Below the pieces are notes generated by a model. That model was not told the origin of the DNA and did not search any database. It saw only the letters and a list, made by a program, of their open reading frames with translations. The position numbers were made by a program, and so were the translations under genes. From CAWDAQ01 sp963800325 (lineage in GTDB: Bacteria; Actinomycetota; Actinomycetes; Actinomycetales; Dermatophilaceae), in contig CAWDAQ010000002.1 in assembly GCA_963800325.1 (NCBI GenBank), positions 310,001-374,000 on the forward strand: a DNA stretch of 64,000 bases, in the 5' to 3' direction. Of the stretch, positions 33,683-42,179 are shown piece after piece. How positions within the stretch are numbered: position 1 is the stretch's first letter; every line of letters starts with the position of its first letter.

Positions 33683-35004
33683 CGTCCCACCCCTCCCCCC
33701 GGTCCGGCTCGTCCGGCCCGCCTGACCGCTCCGCGAGCCCGGGTGCCCACCACGCCGACGTCGCCGCGGCGGTGCGGGCGGCGGCGGCCCGCGCGGACGG
33801 GGTCCCCCGGGTCGTCGCGAGCGGCAACGGCGCGGTCCCGTGGACGCTGCTCGACGTCGTCGAGCAGACGCTCGAGCGGTACGCCCTGTTCGTCCTCAAC
33901 GCGCCGGCGGGCGTCCCGGACCGCCCCGGGGTGCTGCTCGAGACCCCGTTCGTCGGCCCGGGCATGCGCGGCCGGGATGGCCTGCGCTACATCCCCTCCC
34001 GGCTGTCCCAGGTGCCCGACCTCTTCGGCACCACCCGACCGCCGGACGTCGTGCTGCTCCACACCTCCCTCCCCCGCGGTGGACGCGTGTCGCTCGGGAC
34101 CGAGGTGAACGTCCTCCCCGCGGCCGTCGAGGCGGCCCGGGCGCGGGGCGGGGTGGTCCTCGCCCAGCTCGACCCCGCGATGCCGTACACGTTCGGCGAC
34201 GCCGAGCTCGAGCTCGCCGACCTCGACGGGGTCGTCGAGGGCGGTCCGCCACCGTCCTCGCCCGCCGTCCAGCACGGTGGCGCCGCCGAGGCCCGCGCCG
34301 CGCGGACCCCGCCCGAGGTCGCCCGCATCGGCTCGCTGGTCTCGGAGCGGATCGGGGACGGCGCCACGCTGCAGATGGGCATCGGCCTCGTGCCGGACGC
34401 CGTCCTGCCCGGTCTGCTCCGCAGGCGCTGCCTCGGGATCTGGACCGAGATGGTCTCCGACGGGCTCCTCGCGCTCGACGAGGCCGGCGCCCTCGACCCG
34501 GACCGGCAGGTGACGTCGTCGTTCGCGCTCGGCACGCCCCGGCTGTACGCCTGGATGGACGGCAACGAGCGGCTGCGGATGATGCGCACCGAGCTGACGA
34601 ACGCGCCGGAGGTCATCGCCGGCAACGCCGGTATGACGAGCATCAACACGGCGCTGCAGATCGACCTCTTCGGCCAGGCGAACGCCTCCCGGATCCGCGG
34701 ACGCATCCACTCCGGGTTCGGCGGCCAGCCGGACTTCCTCGTCGGCGCGCTCCACGCCCGCGGAGGGCAGGCGCTCCTCGCGCTCCGGTCGTGGCACCCG
34801 AAGGCGGACTGCTCCACGATCGTCCCGCTCGTCGACGAGCCGGTGACGTCGTTCCAGCCGACCGCCGTCGTCACCGAGCAGGGCGTCGCCCCGGTCTGGG
34901 GCCTCGACGAGCGCGCCCAGGCCGCCGAGCTCATCGAACGCGCCGCCCACCCGCGGGTGCGGGAGGAGCTGTGGGAGGAGGCCCACGGGCTCGGACTCGC
35001 CTGA
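33679..35004 (+). CDS. Acetyl-CoA hydrolase/CoA-transferase family protein
   Basis: 441 aa. Members swap CoA between acetate and another acid, or hydrolyse acetyl-CoA. Typical blocks are LQMGIGLVPDAVL, the Glu in GIWTEMVSDGLLAL that forms the glutamyl-CoA intermediate, SFALGTPRLYAWMDGN, INTALQIDLFGQANA and the oxyanion GFGGQPDFLVGA. Downstream of and overlapping ppdK, which points to acetate/pyruvate energy metabolism under low oxygen. The donor/acceptor acid is not predictable. Confidence 0.88.
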   Translation: MTSHPSPRSGSSGPPDRSASPGAHHADVAAAVRAAAARADGVPRVVASGNGAVPWTLLDVVEQTLERYALFVLNAPAGVPDRPGVLLETPFVGPGMRGRDGLRYIPSRLSQVPDLFGTTRPPDVVLLHTSLPRGGRVSLGTEVNVLPAAVEAARARGGVVLAQLDPAMPYTFGDAELELADLDGVVEGGPPPSSPAVQHGGAAEARAARTPPEVARIGSLVSERIGDGATLQMGIGLVPDAVLPGLLRRRCLGIWTEMVSDGLLALDEAGALDPDRQVTSSFALGTPRLYAWMDGNERLRMMRTELTNAPEVIAGNAGMTSINTALQIDLFGQANASRIRGRIHSGFGGQPDFLVGALHARGGQALLALRSWHPKADCSTIVPLVDEPVTSFQPTAVVTEQGVAPVWGLDERAQAAELIERAAHPRVREELWEEAHGLGLA

Positions 35005-35085
35005 TCCCGGGTCCGGTCCGGGGTCGGGAGCCGGGGCCCGGCGACCCCGGGCCTCGAGTCGCCCCGGGTCGCCGTCGGTGTCCGG

Positions 35086-35099
35086 GGGACCTTGGACCC
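35086..35099. promoter_or_regulatory. DosR-like palindrome upstream of the 147-aa protein
   Basis: GGGACCTTGGACCC, full match to the local consensus; ends 36 bases before the ATG at 35135. GAGCAT occupies positions -12 to -7 of the start codon, a plausible -10 box for a leaderless transcript. Confidence 0.8.
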
Positions 35100-35134
35100 T
35101 CGCGGACCCGGGCCCCCGCGCCGAGCATGGAGGC

Positions 35135-35578
35135 ATGAGCACCGTGCGCCCCCTGACCCCGCCCACCGCGCAGCCCGAGGTGGTCGCCGGCCTCGTCAAC
35201 GACGACCGGGCGTTCGCGGTCGCCGAGGAGGCCGTGGCGCTCGCGGCCGAGCTCGGGACCCGGGTGCGGTTCGTCCACGTGGAGACCGCGCCCTTCGACG
35301 CCGACGACGAGTCCGACGGGATCATCTTCCGGGCCGCCACCCACGCCCTGGTCCGGCACGACGTCCCCGCCACGTTCGAGGTCGTCCCCGGGCACCCCGT
35401 GGCGGTGCTCCTCGAGCGGAGCCGGACCGCCCGGGCGCTCGTCGTCGGGTCCGACCGGCCCTGCCTGCCCGAGGACGCCGTCCCGCCCGGGACCGCGCGC
35501 CTCTGCCTCCACGACGCAGCGTGCGAGGTCCGGGTCGTGGCGCCCAGCCCCCGACGGCTGTCGCTGTCGGCCGGCTGA
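35135..35578 (+). CDS. Small universal-stress-like protein
   Basis: 147 aa, a single short UspA-like alpha/beta domain: PEVVAGLVNDDRAFAVAEEAVALAAELG, VRFVHVET, a central region, then ARALVVGSDRP and a C-terminal strand EVRVVAPS. The ATP-loop glycine motif is not recognisable, so it is probably a non-ATP-binding member. Own promoter: DosR-like site 36 bases upstream. Hsp20 follows 171 bp downstream with a separate site. Confidence 0.75.
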   Translation: MSTVRPLTPPTAQPEVVAGLVNDDRAFAVAEEAVALAAELGTRVRFVHVETAPFDADDESDGIIFRAATHALVRHDVPATFEVVPGHPVAVLLERSRTARALVVGSDRPCLPEDAVPPGTARLCLHDAACEVRVVAPSPRRLSLSAG

Positions 35579-35605
35579 GGCTCCACGACGCTCCGGCGTG
35601 ACCGT

Positions 35606-35619
35606 GGGACCTTGGGCCC
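35606..35619. promoter_or_regulatory. DosR-like palindrome upstream of hsp20
   Basis: GGGACCTTGGGCCC, full consensus match, 131 bases before the Hsp20 ATG. Identical to the site before the flavodoxin gene 22 kb away. Confidence 0.8.
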
Positions 35620-35749
35620 TTGGGAGCCGCCGGCCACGGGAACAGCGTGGAGCGGGGACGACGGGACGGGGCCGGGGGGCCCGGCACCGCCGCGAGGTCC
35701 CCAGCACCGGCACGAGGGACAAGGACACGAGAGACAGGGAAGTGGCGTC

Positions 35750-36178
35750 ATGGCGACGACGGTGACGAGGCGGTCGACGAACCCGGTGGCGGACATGCTC
35801 GAGTGGCTCGACAGCGGGGCCCCGTGGGCCTCCCGCGGGTTCGGGCTCACGTCCTACGTCCGGGTCGAGGACTACGTGGACGAGGGCACGTACGTCGTGC
35901 GGGCGGAGCTGCCGGGGATCGACCCGGACAAGGACGTCAGCCTGAGCATCGAGAACGGGATGCTGACCATCCGCGGGGAGCGTCGCGAGGAGGAGCGGGA
36001 GAAGAACCGCCACGAGCTGCACTACGGGTCCTTCACGCGGACCATCCCGCTGCCGCGGGAGACCTCCCCGGACGAGGTCACCGCGAGCTACACCGACGGG
36101 GTCCTCGAGGTGCGCGTCCCACGGGCCGCCGCACAGTCCGAGGCGGTCTCGATCCCCGTCTCGCACGAGAAGGGCTGA
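35750..36178 (+). CDS. Hsp20/alpha-crystallin family chaperone
   Basis: 142 aa. ATP-independent holdase. The alpha-crystallin domain runs from VRVEDYVDEGTYVVRAELPG to GVLEVRVPRA (residues ~40-130) and the C-terminal anchor is SIPV (an I-x-V form of the I-x-I motif). Length and composition resemble mycobacterial HspX/Acr, the hallmark DosR target. A 130-base leader with Gly/Ala-rich GACA repeats separates it from its DosR-like site; AGGGAAG is the likely ribosome-binding site. A strong hairpin follows the stop. Confidence 0.93.
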   Translation: MATTVTRRSTNPVADMLEWLDSGAPWASRGFGLTSYVRVEDYVDEGTYVVRAELPGIDPDKDVSLSIENGMLTIRGERREEEREKNRHELHYGSFTRTIPLPRETSPDEVTASYTDGVLEVRVPRAAAQSEAVSIPVSHEKG

Positions 36179-36190
36179 CCGACCCTCGCG

Positions 36191-36225
36191 GACGGCCCGC
36201 CCCCTCCCTCCGGGGGCGGGCCGTC
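36191..36225. terminator. Bidirectional terminator hairpin between hsp20 and a glycosyltransferase gene
   Basis: GACGGCCCGCCCCC and its exact inverse GGGGGCGGGCCGTC form a 14-bp stem with a 7-base loop TCCCTCC. It lies 13 bases after the Hsp20 stop and 15 bases before the stop of the convergent gene. No T-tract, as usual at this G+C content. Confidence 0.85.
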
Positions 36226-36239
36226 GGCGTGGACGCGCC

Positions 36240-37424
36240 TCAGGGCAGCGCCCGGGCCGTGCCCGCGCTCGTGCCGGCATTCGCGCGGGGCAGCACGTGG
36301 GGCCGCTGCCGGGCTCCTGGCTGCCGGGCCGCGACGGTGCGGCGGTAGAGCCGGTCGTAGGCCCCGACCATCCGGTCGAGGGAGAACAGCTCCACGGCCC
36401 GCCGTCGGCACGCCCCGCGGTCCAGGTCCGGGATGCGCGCGACGGCCTCGGCCGCGGCCTCGTCGTCGGCGGTGACGAACCCGGTGACCCCGTCGTCGAC
36501 GATCTCCGGGGCGGCCCCGCACGGACGGGTGACCACCGGGGTGCCGCAGGCGAGGGCCTCGGCCATGACCAGACCGAACGGCTCGGGCCAGTCGACCGGG
36601 TTCAGCAGCGCGGTGGCGTGCCGCAGCAGCTCGATGCGGTTCTCCACCGGCTCCTCCCGCGGCTCGGGCGCGCCGGGTCCGAGCAGCGGGCGGACCACCT
36701 GCTCCCAGTACTCCCGCTCGGACCGGTCCCACATCTTCGCGACGACGACCAGCGCCAGCCCCGCGAGCCGGGCGATCCGGGCCGCGCGGTGCACGCCCTT
36801 GTCCGGTGACATCCGGCCGACGAAGAGCAGGTAGCCGCCGTCCCCCGGACCGGCGCGGTACAGGTCGAGGTCGATGCCGTGGGGGACCACCTCGGTGACC
36901 GGGACCCGCCCGGCGCGGCGGGCGTGGGAGCGGGAGATGGCCACGACCGCCGTGCGCGCGGACGCGGTGGCGAGCACGCGCTGGGCTGCGGGGGTGAACA
37001 GGTTGTGGTGGGTGGTCACCATCGGTGGCACGCGGCGTCTCGGCAGACCCGCGAGCAGCGCCCCGAGCGCGGTGTGGTCGTGGATGACGTCGCACCCCGC
37101 GAGGGCGTCGAGGCCGGCGAGCACGTGGGCCGCCTCGAGGGTGCTCTCCCCCATCGGCTCCGCCGGGGCCGGGAAGAGGCTGCGGCGCCGCACCGGGCAG
37201 GTCGAGCTGCCGACGGTGAACAGCGTGACGTCGTGGCCCCGGGCCCGCAGGCCGCGGGCGAGGTTGTCGACGACGACCTCCGTGCCACCGTAGGAGTCCG
37301 GGGGAACCGACACCCACGGCGGCGCGAGGAGGCCGACGTGCATCGGGCCGGACGGCGTCCCGGGGCCCTCTGCCCCGCCCGACTCCCCGGCGCCGGGGCA
37401 GCGCGCCGGTGGGGTGGGGGTCAT
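36240..37424 (-). CDS. GT4-family glycosyltransferase
   Basis: 394 aa. GT-B fold: MHVGLLAPPWVSVPPDSYGG at the nucleotide-free N-domain, VIHDHTALGALLAG, LFVGRMSPDKGVHRA opening the donor domain, and the EX7E motif in EPFGLVMAEALACGTPVV. Donor and acceptor unknown; related proteins are annotated as trehalose/maltosyl or lipid glycosyltransferases. An ATG at 37424 is used since the DosR-like site ends 36 bases before it; a second ATG (MHVGLL) lies 27 codons later and starts the conserved domain. Confidence 0.87.
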   Translation of the reverse strand: MTPTPPARCPGAGESGGAEGPGTPSGPMHVGLLAPPWVSVPPDSYGGTEVVVDNLARGLRARGHDVTLFTVGSSTCPVRRRSLFPAPAEPMGESTLEAAHVLAGLDALAGCDVIHDHTALGALLAGLPRRRVPPMVTTHHNLFTPAAQRVLATASARTAVVAISRSHARRAGRVPVTEVVPHGIDLDLYRAGPGDGGYLLFVGRMSPDKGVHRAARIARLAGLALVVVAKMWDRSEREYWEQVVRPLLGPGAPEPREEPVENRIELLRHATALLNPVDWPEPFGLVMAEALACGTPVVTRPCGAAPEIVDDGVTGFVTADDEAAAEAVARIPDLDRGACRRRAVELFSLDRMVGAYDRLYRRTVAARQPGARQRPHVLPRANAGTSAGTARALP

Positions 37425-37456
37425 GGCCTCAGCCAACGCGCGGGCCGGCCGGTCGG

Positions 37457-38326
37457 CTAGTGACCTAGGTCCCCGGGCGCCGGAGGGGCGGGACCCGCGG
37501 GACGGTGGTGCCCGAGGACCGGGCAGAGCAGCACCGGGACCCGGCTGCGCGCCACCGTCTCGCGCACCGTCCGGGCACGCCCCGCGGTGAGGTCCCGGGA
37601 CCAGCCCAGACCGATGAGGTCGATGTCCTCGCCCTCGGCCACGTCGATGACGTGCTCCCCGGGCGGGCCGCAGCGCAGCTCGAGCCGGGGCGCCCCGACG
37701 GGGAGGTTGCGGGAGAGGAACTCCTCCGACCAGGCCGGGCCGGCGTGGGCGGCCTGGTCCCAGAACCGGGGGACGCCCGCCTCCCCGAACACGTGCAGCG
37801 CGACGAGGTCCACGCCGGCGCCGGCGAACAGTCGCGCCGCCCCCGAGACGGCCGCGGCCGCCTCGGGCGAGCCGTCCAGCGGCAGCAGCACCCGCCCCAC
37901 CGGGTGCATCGGCGGCCGGACGCGTTCGGGGACGAGGACCACCGGCTTGTCCGAGACCCGGACGAGGTCCCAGTCGAGCCCGCTGACCGACTGCCCGTCC
38001 CCGACGACGAGCGCGAGGCAGTCCGGGTCGTCGACGGCGGCGGCGACCCGGTCGACGTCCTCGGAGGTCGCGGCGGTCCCCGGCGCACCGGGTGCGCCGG
38101 GAGGACCGGGCGCGGCAGCCACGTGCGTCCGACCGGTGCCGTCGACCCACATCCGTTCCACCCGGGCCCCGAGGGCGTCCCCGAGGGCCGCGGCGACGAG
38201 GTCGAGGGCCTGGGCGCGGGCCGCCTGGGCCGACGCGGACTCCGCTCCGGGGGCCGGTGCCCCCGGGACCCGTGGGCCGGTGTGCCCGGGCCCCGGGTCG
38301 TCGAGCACGGCGAGCACGTGCGCCAT
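37457..38326 (-). CDS. Universal-stress-like protein, large variant
   Basis: 289 aa. C-terminal half (residues ~135-275) resembles a UspA domain: GRVLLPLDGSPEAAAAVSGAARL, VDLVALHVF, and ending DIDLIGLGWSRDLTAGRARTV in place of the glycine loop. The N-terminal half is a degenerate first domain with an inserted Pro/Gly/Ala segment. It lies 12 bp after the GH65 gene and is probably co-transcribed with it. The 3' end overlaps the regulatory site that serves the glycosyltransferase gene. Confidence 0.7.
   Translation of the reverse strand: MAHVLAVLDDPGPGHTGPRVPGAPAPGAESASAQAARAQALDLVAAALGDALGARVERMWVDGTGRTHVAAAPGPPGAPGAPGTAATSEDVDRVAAAVDDPDCLALVVGDGQSVSGLDWDLVRVSDKPVVLVPERVRPPMHPVGRVLLPLDGSPEAAAAVSGAARLFAGAGVDLVALHVFGEAGVPRFWDQAAHAGPAWSEEFLSRNLPVGAPRLELRCGPPGEHVIDVAEGEDIDLIGLGWSRDLTAGRARTVRETVARSRVPVLLCPVLGHHRPAGPAPPAPGDLGH
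37460..37473. promoter_or_regulatory. DosR-like palindrome upstream of the glycosyltransferase
   Basis: Minus strand GGGACCTAGGTCAC with a perfect GACCTAGGTC centre; one mismatch to consensus. Ends 36 bases before the ATG at 37424 and lies inside the 3' coding end of the stress protein gene, so an internal promoter. Confidence 0.75.
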
Positions 38327-38338
38327 GGCTCTCTCCTC

Positions 38339-41089
38339 TCAGCCTCTCGTCCCGGCCGGCGCCGGGTGCAGCGGGACCACCGCGGACCGCCCGACGAGCC
38401 GGGCCGGGCCGCCGGCGACCCGGACCGTCACCGGCCGGCTCGTGTGCACCGCGAGCTCCCGGCCGGTGACCCGCACCGAGACGTGACGGCCGAGGCAGCG
38501 GAACCGGACCTCGAGGTCGTCCCAGCGCTCCGGGAGGTGGGGGTCGAGCTCGAGCGTGCCGGCGACGACGCGGGCGCCGAGGAACCCCTGGACGAGCGCG
38601 GACCAGGACCCGGCGAGCGTGGCGAGGTGGAGCCCGGCCGCGGTGGTGCCCGTGAGGTCGTCGAGGTCGAGCCGCAGCGCGGTGTGGAGCATGTCCAGTC
38701 CCTCCTCCGCCCTCCCCGCGCGGGCGAGCAGGCCGGCCGTGACCCCGGGCGAGAGCGAGGACCCGTGCGCGGTGTATGGCTCGTAGCGGTCGAGGTTCGG
38801 CGCGAGCGAGCCGGGGGCGGTCTCCTCGGGGACGAGCCGGTGGAGCATGAGGACGTCGGCCTGCTTCAGCAGCCGGGTGCGCGCCACGCGCTCCCGGCCG
38901 AGGAGCACGTCGGCGGCCACGGGTGGCGGAGCGACGTCCCGCACCAGCAGGGGCTCGAGGCCGTCGTAGCCGCGGAACTGCTCGTAGACCCCGGTGGCGG
39001 GGTCGAGCCCGTCGACGAGGGAGTCCGCGAGGCGGCGCCACCGGCCGGTCTCGGCGTCCGGGGACCCGGCGGACTCGCGCAGCCGCGCGGCGGCGCGCAG
39101 GTTCCAGCGGGCCATGACGTTGGTGAACGCGTTGTCGTCGACCCCCTCGTGGTACTCGTCCGGGCCGATGACCCGGCGCAGGTGTGCCGAGCCGTCGGGG
39201 TCGACCTCGCACCGGGAGGCCCAGTACCGGGCGGTCTCGGTGACGAGCTCGACGACCTCGGGACCGGCGCCGACCCCGGCCCACGTGGCCCACCGCAGGG
39301 CACCCCAGGCGACGTCCGCGGTGACGTGCTCCTCGAGCTCCCCGGTCCGGACGGGCATCGTGCGGCCGAGCATCGGGGCGGTGGCGGGGGTGACGTCCTC
39401 CCCGGTCGCGGCGGACTCCCAGGGGAACCGGGCCCCGTCGTACCCGGTCGACCTCGCCCGGGCGGCGGCCGCCGCGAGCCGGGCGCTGCGGTAGCGCACC
39501 ATCGCCGCCGCCGTCTGCGGATCCACCGTGACCACGGCGGGCAGGACGTGGACGTCGGCGTCCCAGAAGACGTGCCCGGAGTACGCCGGCCCGGAGATCC
39601 CGCGCGCGCCCACCGCGAGCTCGGCGGCGTGGGTGGTGTGACCCCACAGGTGGAACAGGGCGAACCGGAGCGCGAGCTCGGCGTCGGGGTCGCCGGGCAG
39701 GTCCACACCGACGGTCTCCCAGCGTTCGGCCCAGGCTCGCCGCTGGCGGACGAGCATCGCGTCGAACCCCTCCTCCTGCGCGCGACGCAGCCGAGCGGTC
39801 GCACGGGCCAGGGACGGCTGCCGACGGGTGTCGGAGACGTACGCGGCGAGCCGCTCGAGGGTGACGTTGCGGCCGTCCCGGCGCCGGCGCTGCCGGGCCA
39901 CCGCGCCGATGCCGCCGGCGCTCCCCCGGGCCCGGACCCACTCGACGTCCTCGACGTGGCCGTGCGCCGCCCGGTCCTGCGGAGGTCGCCGGAACACCGG
40001 TCCGGGGCGGAGCCGCTCCGGACCGCCCTCGGTCCGCAGGGCCACCACCCCGTGGAGGTCGGCGGAGGCGAACCGCGCGCTGCGCAGTGGCGGACCCGTG
40101 GGGTCCACCTCCTCGCGGACGAGCACCCCGGTGCGCAGGTCGAGGACGCGGACGTCCTCGACCGGGGGTGGCGCGACGTCGATCCCGGTCCACGGCGGAG
40201 CGGGCAGCAGGTGGGTCCCGGAGCCGGTGCCGTCGTAGACGCCGGCGGCGAGGACGAGGGGAACCGAGCCGGACGGCTCCTCCTCGACGGCCCCCCGGGT
40301 CGCGATGCCGCCCTCGGCGAGGAGCATGAGGGTCTCGGTGACGCGGTGGCGGACGGGGTCGCGGCCGACCTCGCGGACGGTCCAGCCCGGGTCCTCGTCG
40401 ACGACGGGCACCCGGCCGGCCCGTCGTCGGTGGACCTGCTCGTCGAGGAGGGCGAGCAGCGTCGCGTCTCCCCCGCCGAGGTGGACCAGCCAGTCCGGCC
40501 CCTCGCCCGGGTCGTCCGCGGTCGAGACGACGGTGAGCCGCTCCCAGCCCGGAGGCGGCACGGGCAGGTCCGGCCGCGCCGGGGGCGCGGGGTGGCGGTC
40601 ACCGTCCGGGGACGGCGGGCGCTCGTCCGCCGGCGGCTGCGGCGCGCGTCCCGTGACGGGCCTGCGGTGCTCCCGGGGGACCTGGGCCCCGTGCGTGACG
40701 ACGAGGACGAGTCCCGGACCGATGCCGTCGGCGGCGAGCCGGCGCATCGTGGCGCGCATGCCGTCGGAGGGGCCGTCGACGGAGGAGACCTCGTCGGCGC
40801 GGGGGGGCCGCCGGGTCACGTGCCGCCGGAGCAGGTGGGGTCCCCCGGGCCCGACCTCGTAGGTCTCGGCGCCGTCGTGGACGACGAGCAGGAGCGCGCC
40901 CGGCCCGTCGGGGCGGGCGGCGAGGACCCCGTCGAGGGCGCGTACGCCGCCCCGGGCGACGAGGACGACGTGGCCGCCGAGGGCGCACAGCGTCTCCACC
41001 CGGCGACGGATCCGCCGGGCGGAGCGGTGGTCGAGGCCTTGGCTGACGTCCGTGGCGAGGACGACCGCGGCGACCGTCCGGTCGATCAC
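38339..41089 (-). CDS. HAD-like domain fused to a GH65 glycoside phosphorylase/hydrolase
   Basis: 916 aa. Residues ~1-130 look like a HAD phosphatase domain but the motif-I region is ATDVSQGLD, lacking the DxD pair, so it is probably inactive. From ~200 on it is a GH65 enzyme (maltose/trehalose/kojibiose phosphorylase family): GHVFWDADVHVLP, the catalytic acid Glu in RVIGPDEYHEGVDDNAF, KQADVLMLH and SSLSPGV. A HAD+GH65 fusion is also known as mycobacterial OtsB1 (Rv2006), beside the DosR cluster. Start is a GTG 37 bases from a DosR-like site. Confidence 0.85.
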   Translation of the reverse strand: MIDRTVAAVVLATDVSQGLDHRSARRIRRRVETLCALGGHVVLVARGGVRALDGVLAARPDGPGALLLVVHDGAETYEVGPGGPHLLRRHVTRRPPRADEVSSVDGPSDGMRATMRRLAADGIGPGLVLVVTHGAQVPREHRRPVTGRAPQPPADERPPSPDGDRHPAPPARPDLPVPPPGWERLTVVSTADDPGEGPDWLVHLGGGDATLLALLDEQVHRRRAGRVPVVDEDPGWTVREVGRDPVRHRVTETLMLLAEGGIATRGAVEEEPSGSVPLVLAAGVYDGTGSGTHLLPAPPWTGIDVAPPPVEDVRVLDLRTGVLVREEVDPTGPPLRSARFASADLHGVVALRTEGGPERLRPGPVFRRPPQDRAAHGHVEDVEWVRARGSAGGIGAVARQRRRRDGRNVTLERLAAYVSDTRRQPSLARATARLRRAQEEGFDAMLVRQRRAWAERWETVGVDLPGDPDAELALRFALFHLWGHTTHAAELAVGARGISGPAYSGHVFWDADVHVLPAVVTVDPQTAAAMVRYRSARLAAAAARARSTGYDGARFPWESAATGEDVTPATAPMLGRTMPVRTGELEEHVTADVAWGALRWATWAGVGAGPEVVELVTETARYWASRCEVDPDGSAHLRRVIGPDEYHEGVDDNAFTNVMARWNLRAAARLRESAGSPDAETGRWRRLADSLVDGLDPATGVYEQFRGYDGLEPLLVRDVAPPPVAADVLLGRERVARTRLLKQADVLMLHRLVPEETAPGSLAPNLDRYEPYTAHGSSLSPGVTAGLLARAGRAEEGLDMLHTALRLDLDDLTGTTAAGLHLATLAGSWSALVQGFLGARVVAGTLELDPHLPERWDDLEVRFRCLGRHVSVRVTGRELAVHTSRPVTVRVAGGPARLVGRSAVVPLHPAPAGTRG

Positions 41090-41125
41090 CCCTCCATGAC
41101 ACCACCACCGTGCCCGTTGGGGGGA

Positions 41126-41139
41126 GGGCTGTTGGTCCC
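41126..41139. promoter_or_regulatory. DosR-like palindrome upstream of the GH65 gene
   Basis: Minus strand GGGACCAACAGCCC; same right-half shift as the site before the 347-aa stress protein. Ends 37 bases before the GTG at 41089. Confidence 0.65.
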
Positions 41140-41183
41140 GGGCCGTGCGACGCCGCCCGGGTCCACGGCGGCGGACCGGGCGG

Positions 41184-41603
41184 TCAGCTCCCCGAGGCGC
41201 TCCACCACCGCCAGGCGTCGAGCTCGACGAGGACGACCGGGCCGGGGGGCGGCTCGGTCCGGTACCGCTCGTACTTCGCGCGCAGGAGCGCCAGGCCCGC
41301 GGTGCCCCCGGTCGTGCCGGCCTCGACGACGTGGGCGACCCCGTCCGCGCGCACCCACCACAGCTCGTCCCAGTCGTCCTCGTAGTGGTCGACGAGCAGG
41401 GACACCCGGGGGTTGGCGTGGATGTCGTCGAGGCGACGCAGCGCGCGGGTGGTCTTCGGCTTGCGGTCCACGGCGGTCGCGAGGACGTCGCCGTCGACCG
41501 CGAAGACGGCCGGGACCAGCCGCGGCCTGCTGCGCGGCGTCACGGTCGCGAGGCGCGCGACCCGCGCCGCGGCGAACCGGCTCCTCGCCTCGGCCTCGTC
41601 CAT
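41184..41603 (-). CDS. PPOX-class F420-dependent oxidoreductase (TIGR03668-like)
   Basis: 139 aa. Split-barrel flavin/F420-binding fold of the pyridoxamine-phosphate-oxidase superfamily. Recognised from ARVARLATVTPRSRPRLVPAVFAVDG, KTTRALRRLDDIHANPRVSLLVDHYEDDW and LWWVRADG. Members use cofactor F420, common in actinobacteria; the reduced substrate is unknown. TACCGT stands 6 bases before the ATG, so the mRNA is probably leaderless; the divergent DUF427 gene shares the TA of this box. Confidence 0.88.
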   Translation of the reverse strand: MDEAEARSRFAAARVARLATVTPRSRPRLVPAVFAVDGDVLATAVDRKPKTTRALRRLDDIHANPRVSLLVDHYEDDWDELWWVRADGVAHVVEAGTTGGTAGLALLRAKYERYRTEPPPGPVVLVELDAWRWWSASGS

Positions 41604-41627
41604 GGCGCCACGGTAGCCTCACCCTTC
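41604..41627. promoter_or_regulatory. Overlapping divergent leaderless promoters
   Basis: Only 24 bp separate two divergent start codons. The minus-strand box TACCGT (41610-41615) is 6 bases from the ATG and the plus-strand box TAGCCT (41614-41619) is 8 bases from the GTG. They share two bases, so transcription in one direction should exclude the other. Confidence 0.65.
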
Positions 41628-42125
41628 GTGGCGCGTCCCCAGCCGATCCCGCCCGGCCCCGGTCAGGAGTCGGTGTGGGACTACCCGAGACCTCCGGCCG
41701 TCGTGCCGACCAGGGAGCGGGTCGAAGTCGTGCTCGCCGGTCTCGTGCTCGCCGCCACGCAGTCCGCCCTGCGGGTCCTCGAGACCAGCCACCCGCCGAC
41801 GTACTACCTGCCCGCGTCCGCGTTCGTGCCCGGCTGCCTCGTCCCGGTCGGGGGCGCGAGCTGGTGCGAGTGGAAGGGTCGGGCAGCCTGGTACGACCTC
41901 GTCGCCGGCGACGCCACGGCCCGCCGGGCGGCGTGGTCCTACCCGGAGCCAACGGCCGGCTACGCGGCCCTGCGTGGGCACGTCGCCGTCATGCCGGGCG
42001 CGGTCGAGCGGTGCTCCGTCGACGGGGAGGTCGTCCGTCCCCAGGAGGGCGGCTTCTACGGCGGCTGGGTCACCTCCCGGGTCACCGGGCCGTTCAAGGG
42101 CGGGCCGGGCAGCCGGGGCTGGTGA
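41628..42125 (+). CDS. DUF427-domain protein
   Basis: 165 aa. The DUF427 fold is recognised from ESVWDYPRPP near the start, SHPPTYYLPASAF, CEWKGRAAWYDL and AWSYPEPTAGYAALRGHVAVMPG. Function of the family is not established. GTG start fits a leaderless message. It is divergent from the PPOX gene and convergent with the aldo/keto reductase gene 54 bp away. Confidence 0.9.
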   Translation: MARPQPIPPGPGQESVWDYPRPPAVVPTRERVEVVLAGLVLAATQSALRVLETSHPPTYYLPASAFVPGCLVPVGGASWCEWKGRAAWYDLVAGDATARRAAWSYPEPTAGYAALRGHVAVMPGAVERCSVDGEVVRPQEGGFYGGWVTSRVTGPFKGGPGSRGW

Positions 42126-42179
42126 CCGGCCGACCCGCCCCCCGCCCGGCGGCTCGGGGGCCCTGCGGGCCGGTGCGGC

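Noticed and set aside
27791..41089. Giant open frames of 900-1,960 codons across the stress region.
   Set aside because: High G+C suppresses stop codons. Only the segments with family motifs and proper starts are coding; the rest are Arg/Pro/Ala-rich shadow on the other strand.
42124..42174. Hairpin between the DUF427 and aldo/keto reductase genes as a terminator.
   Set aside because: Arms ACCGGCC/GGCCGGT are short and separated by about 35 bases; too weak to claim.
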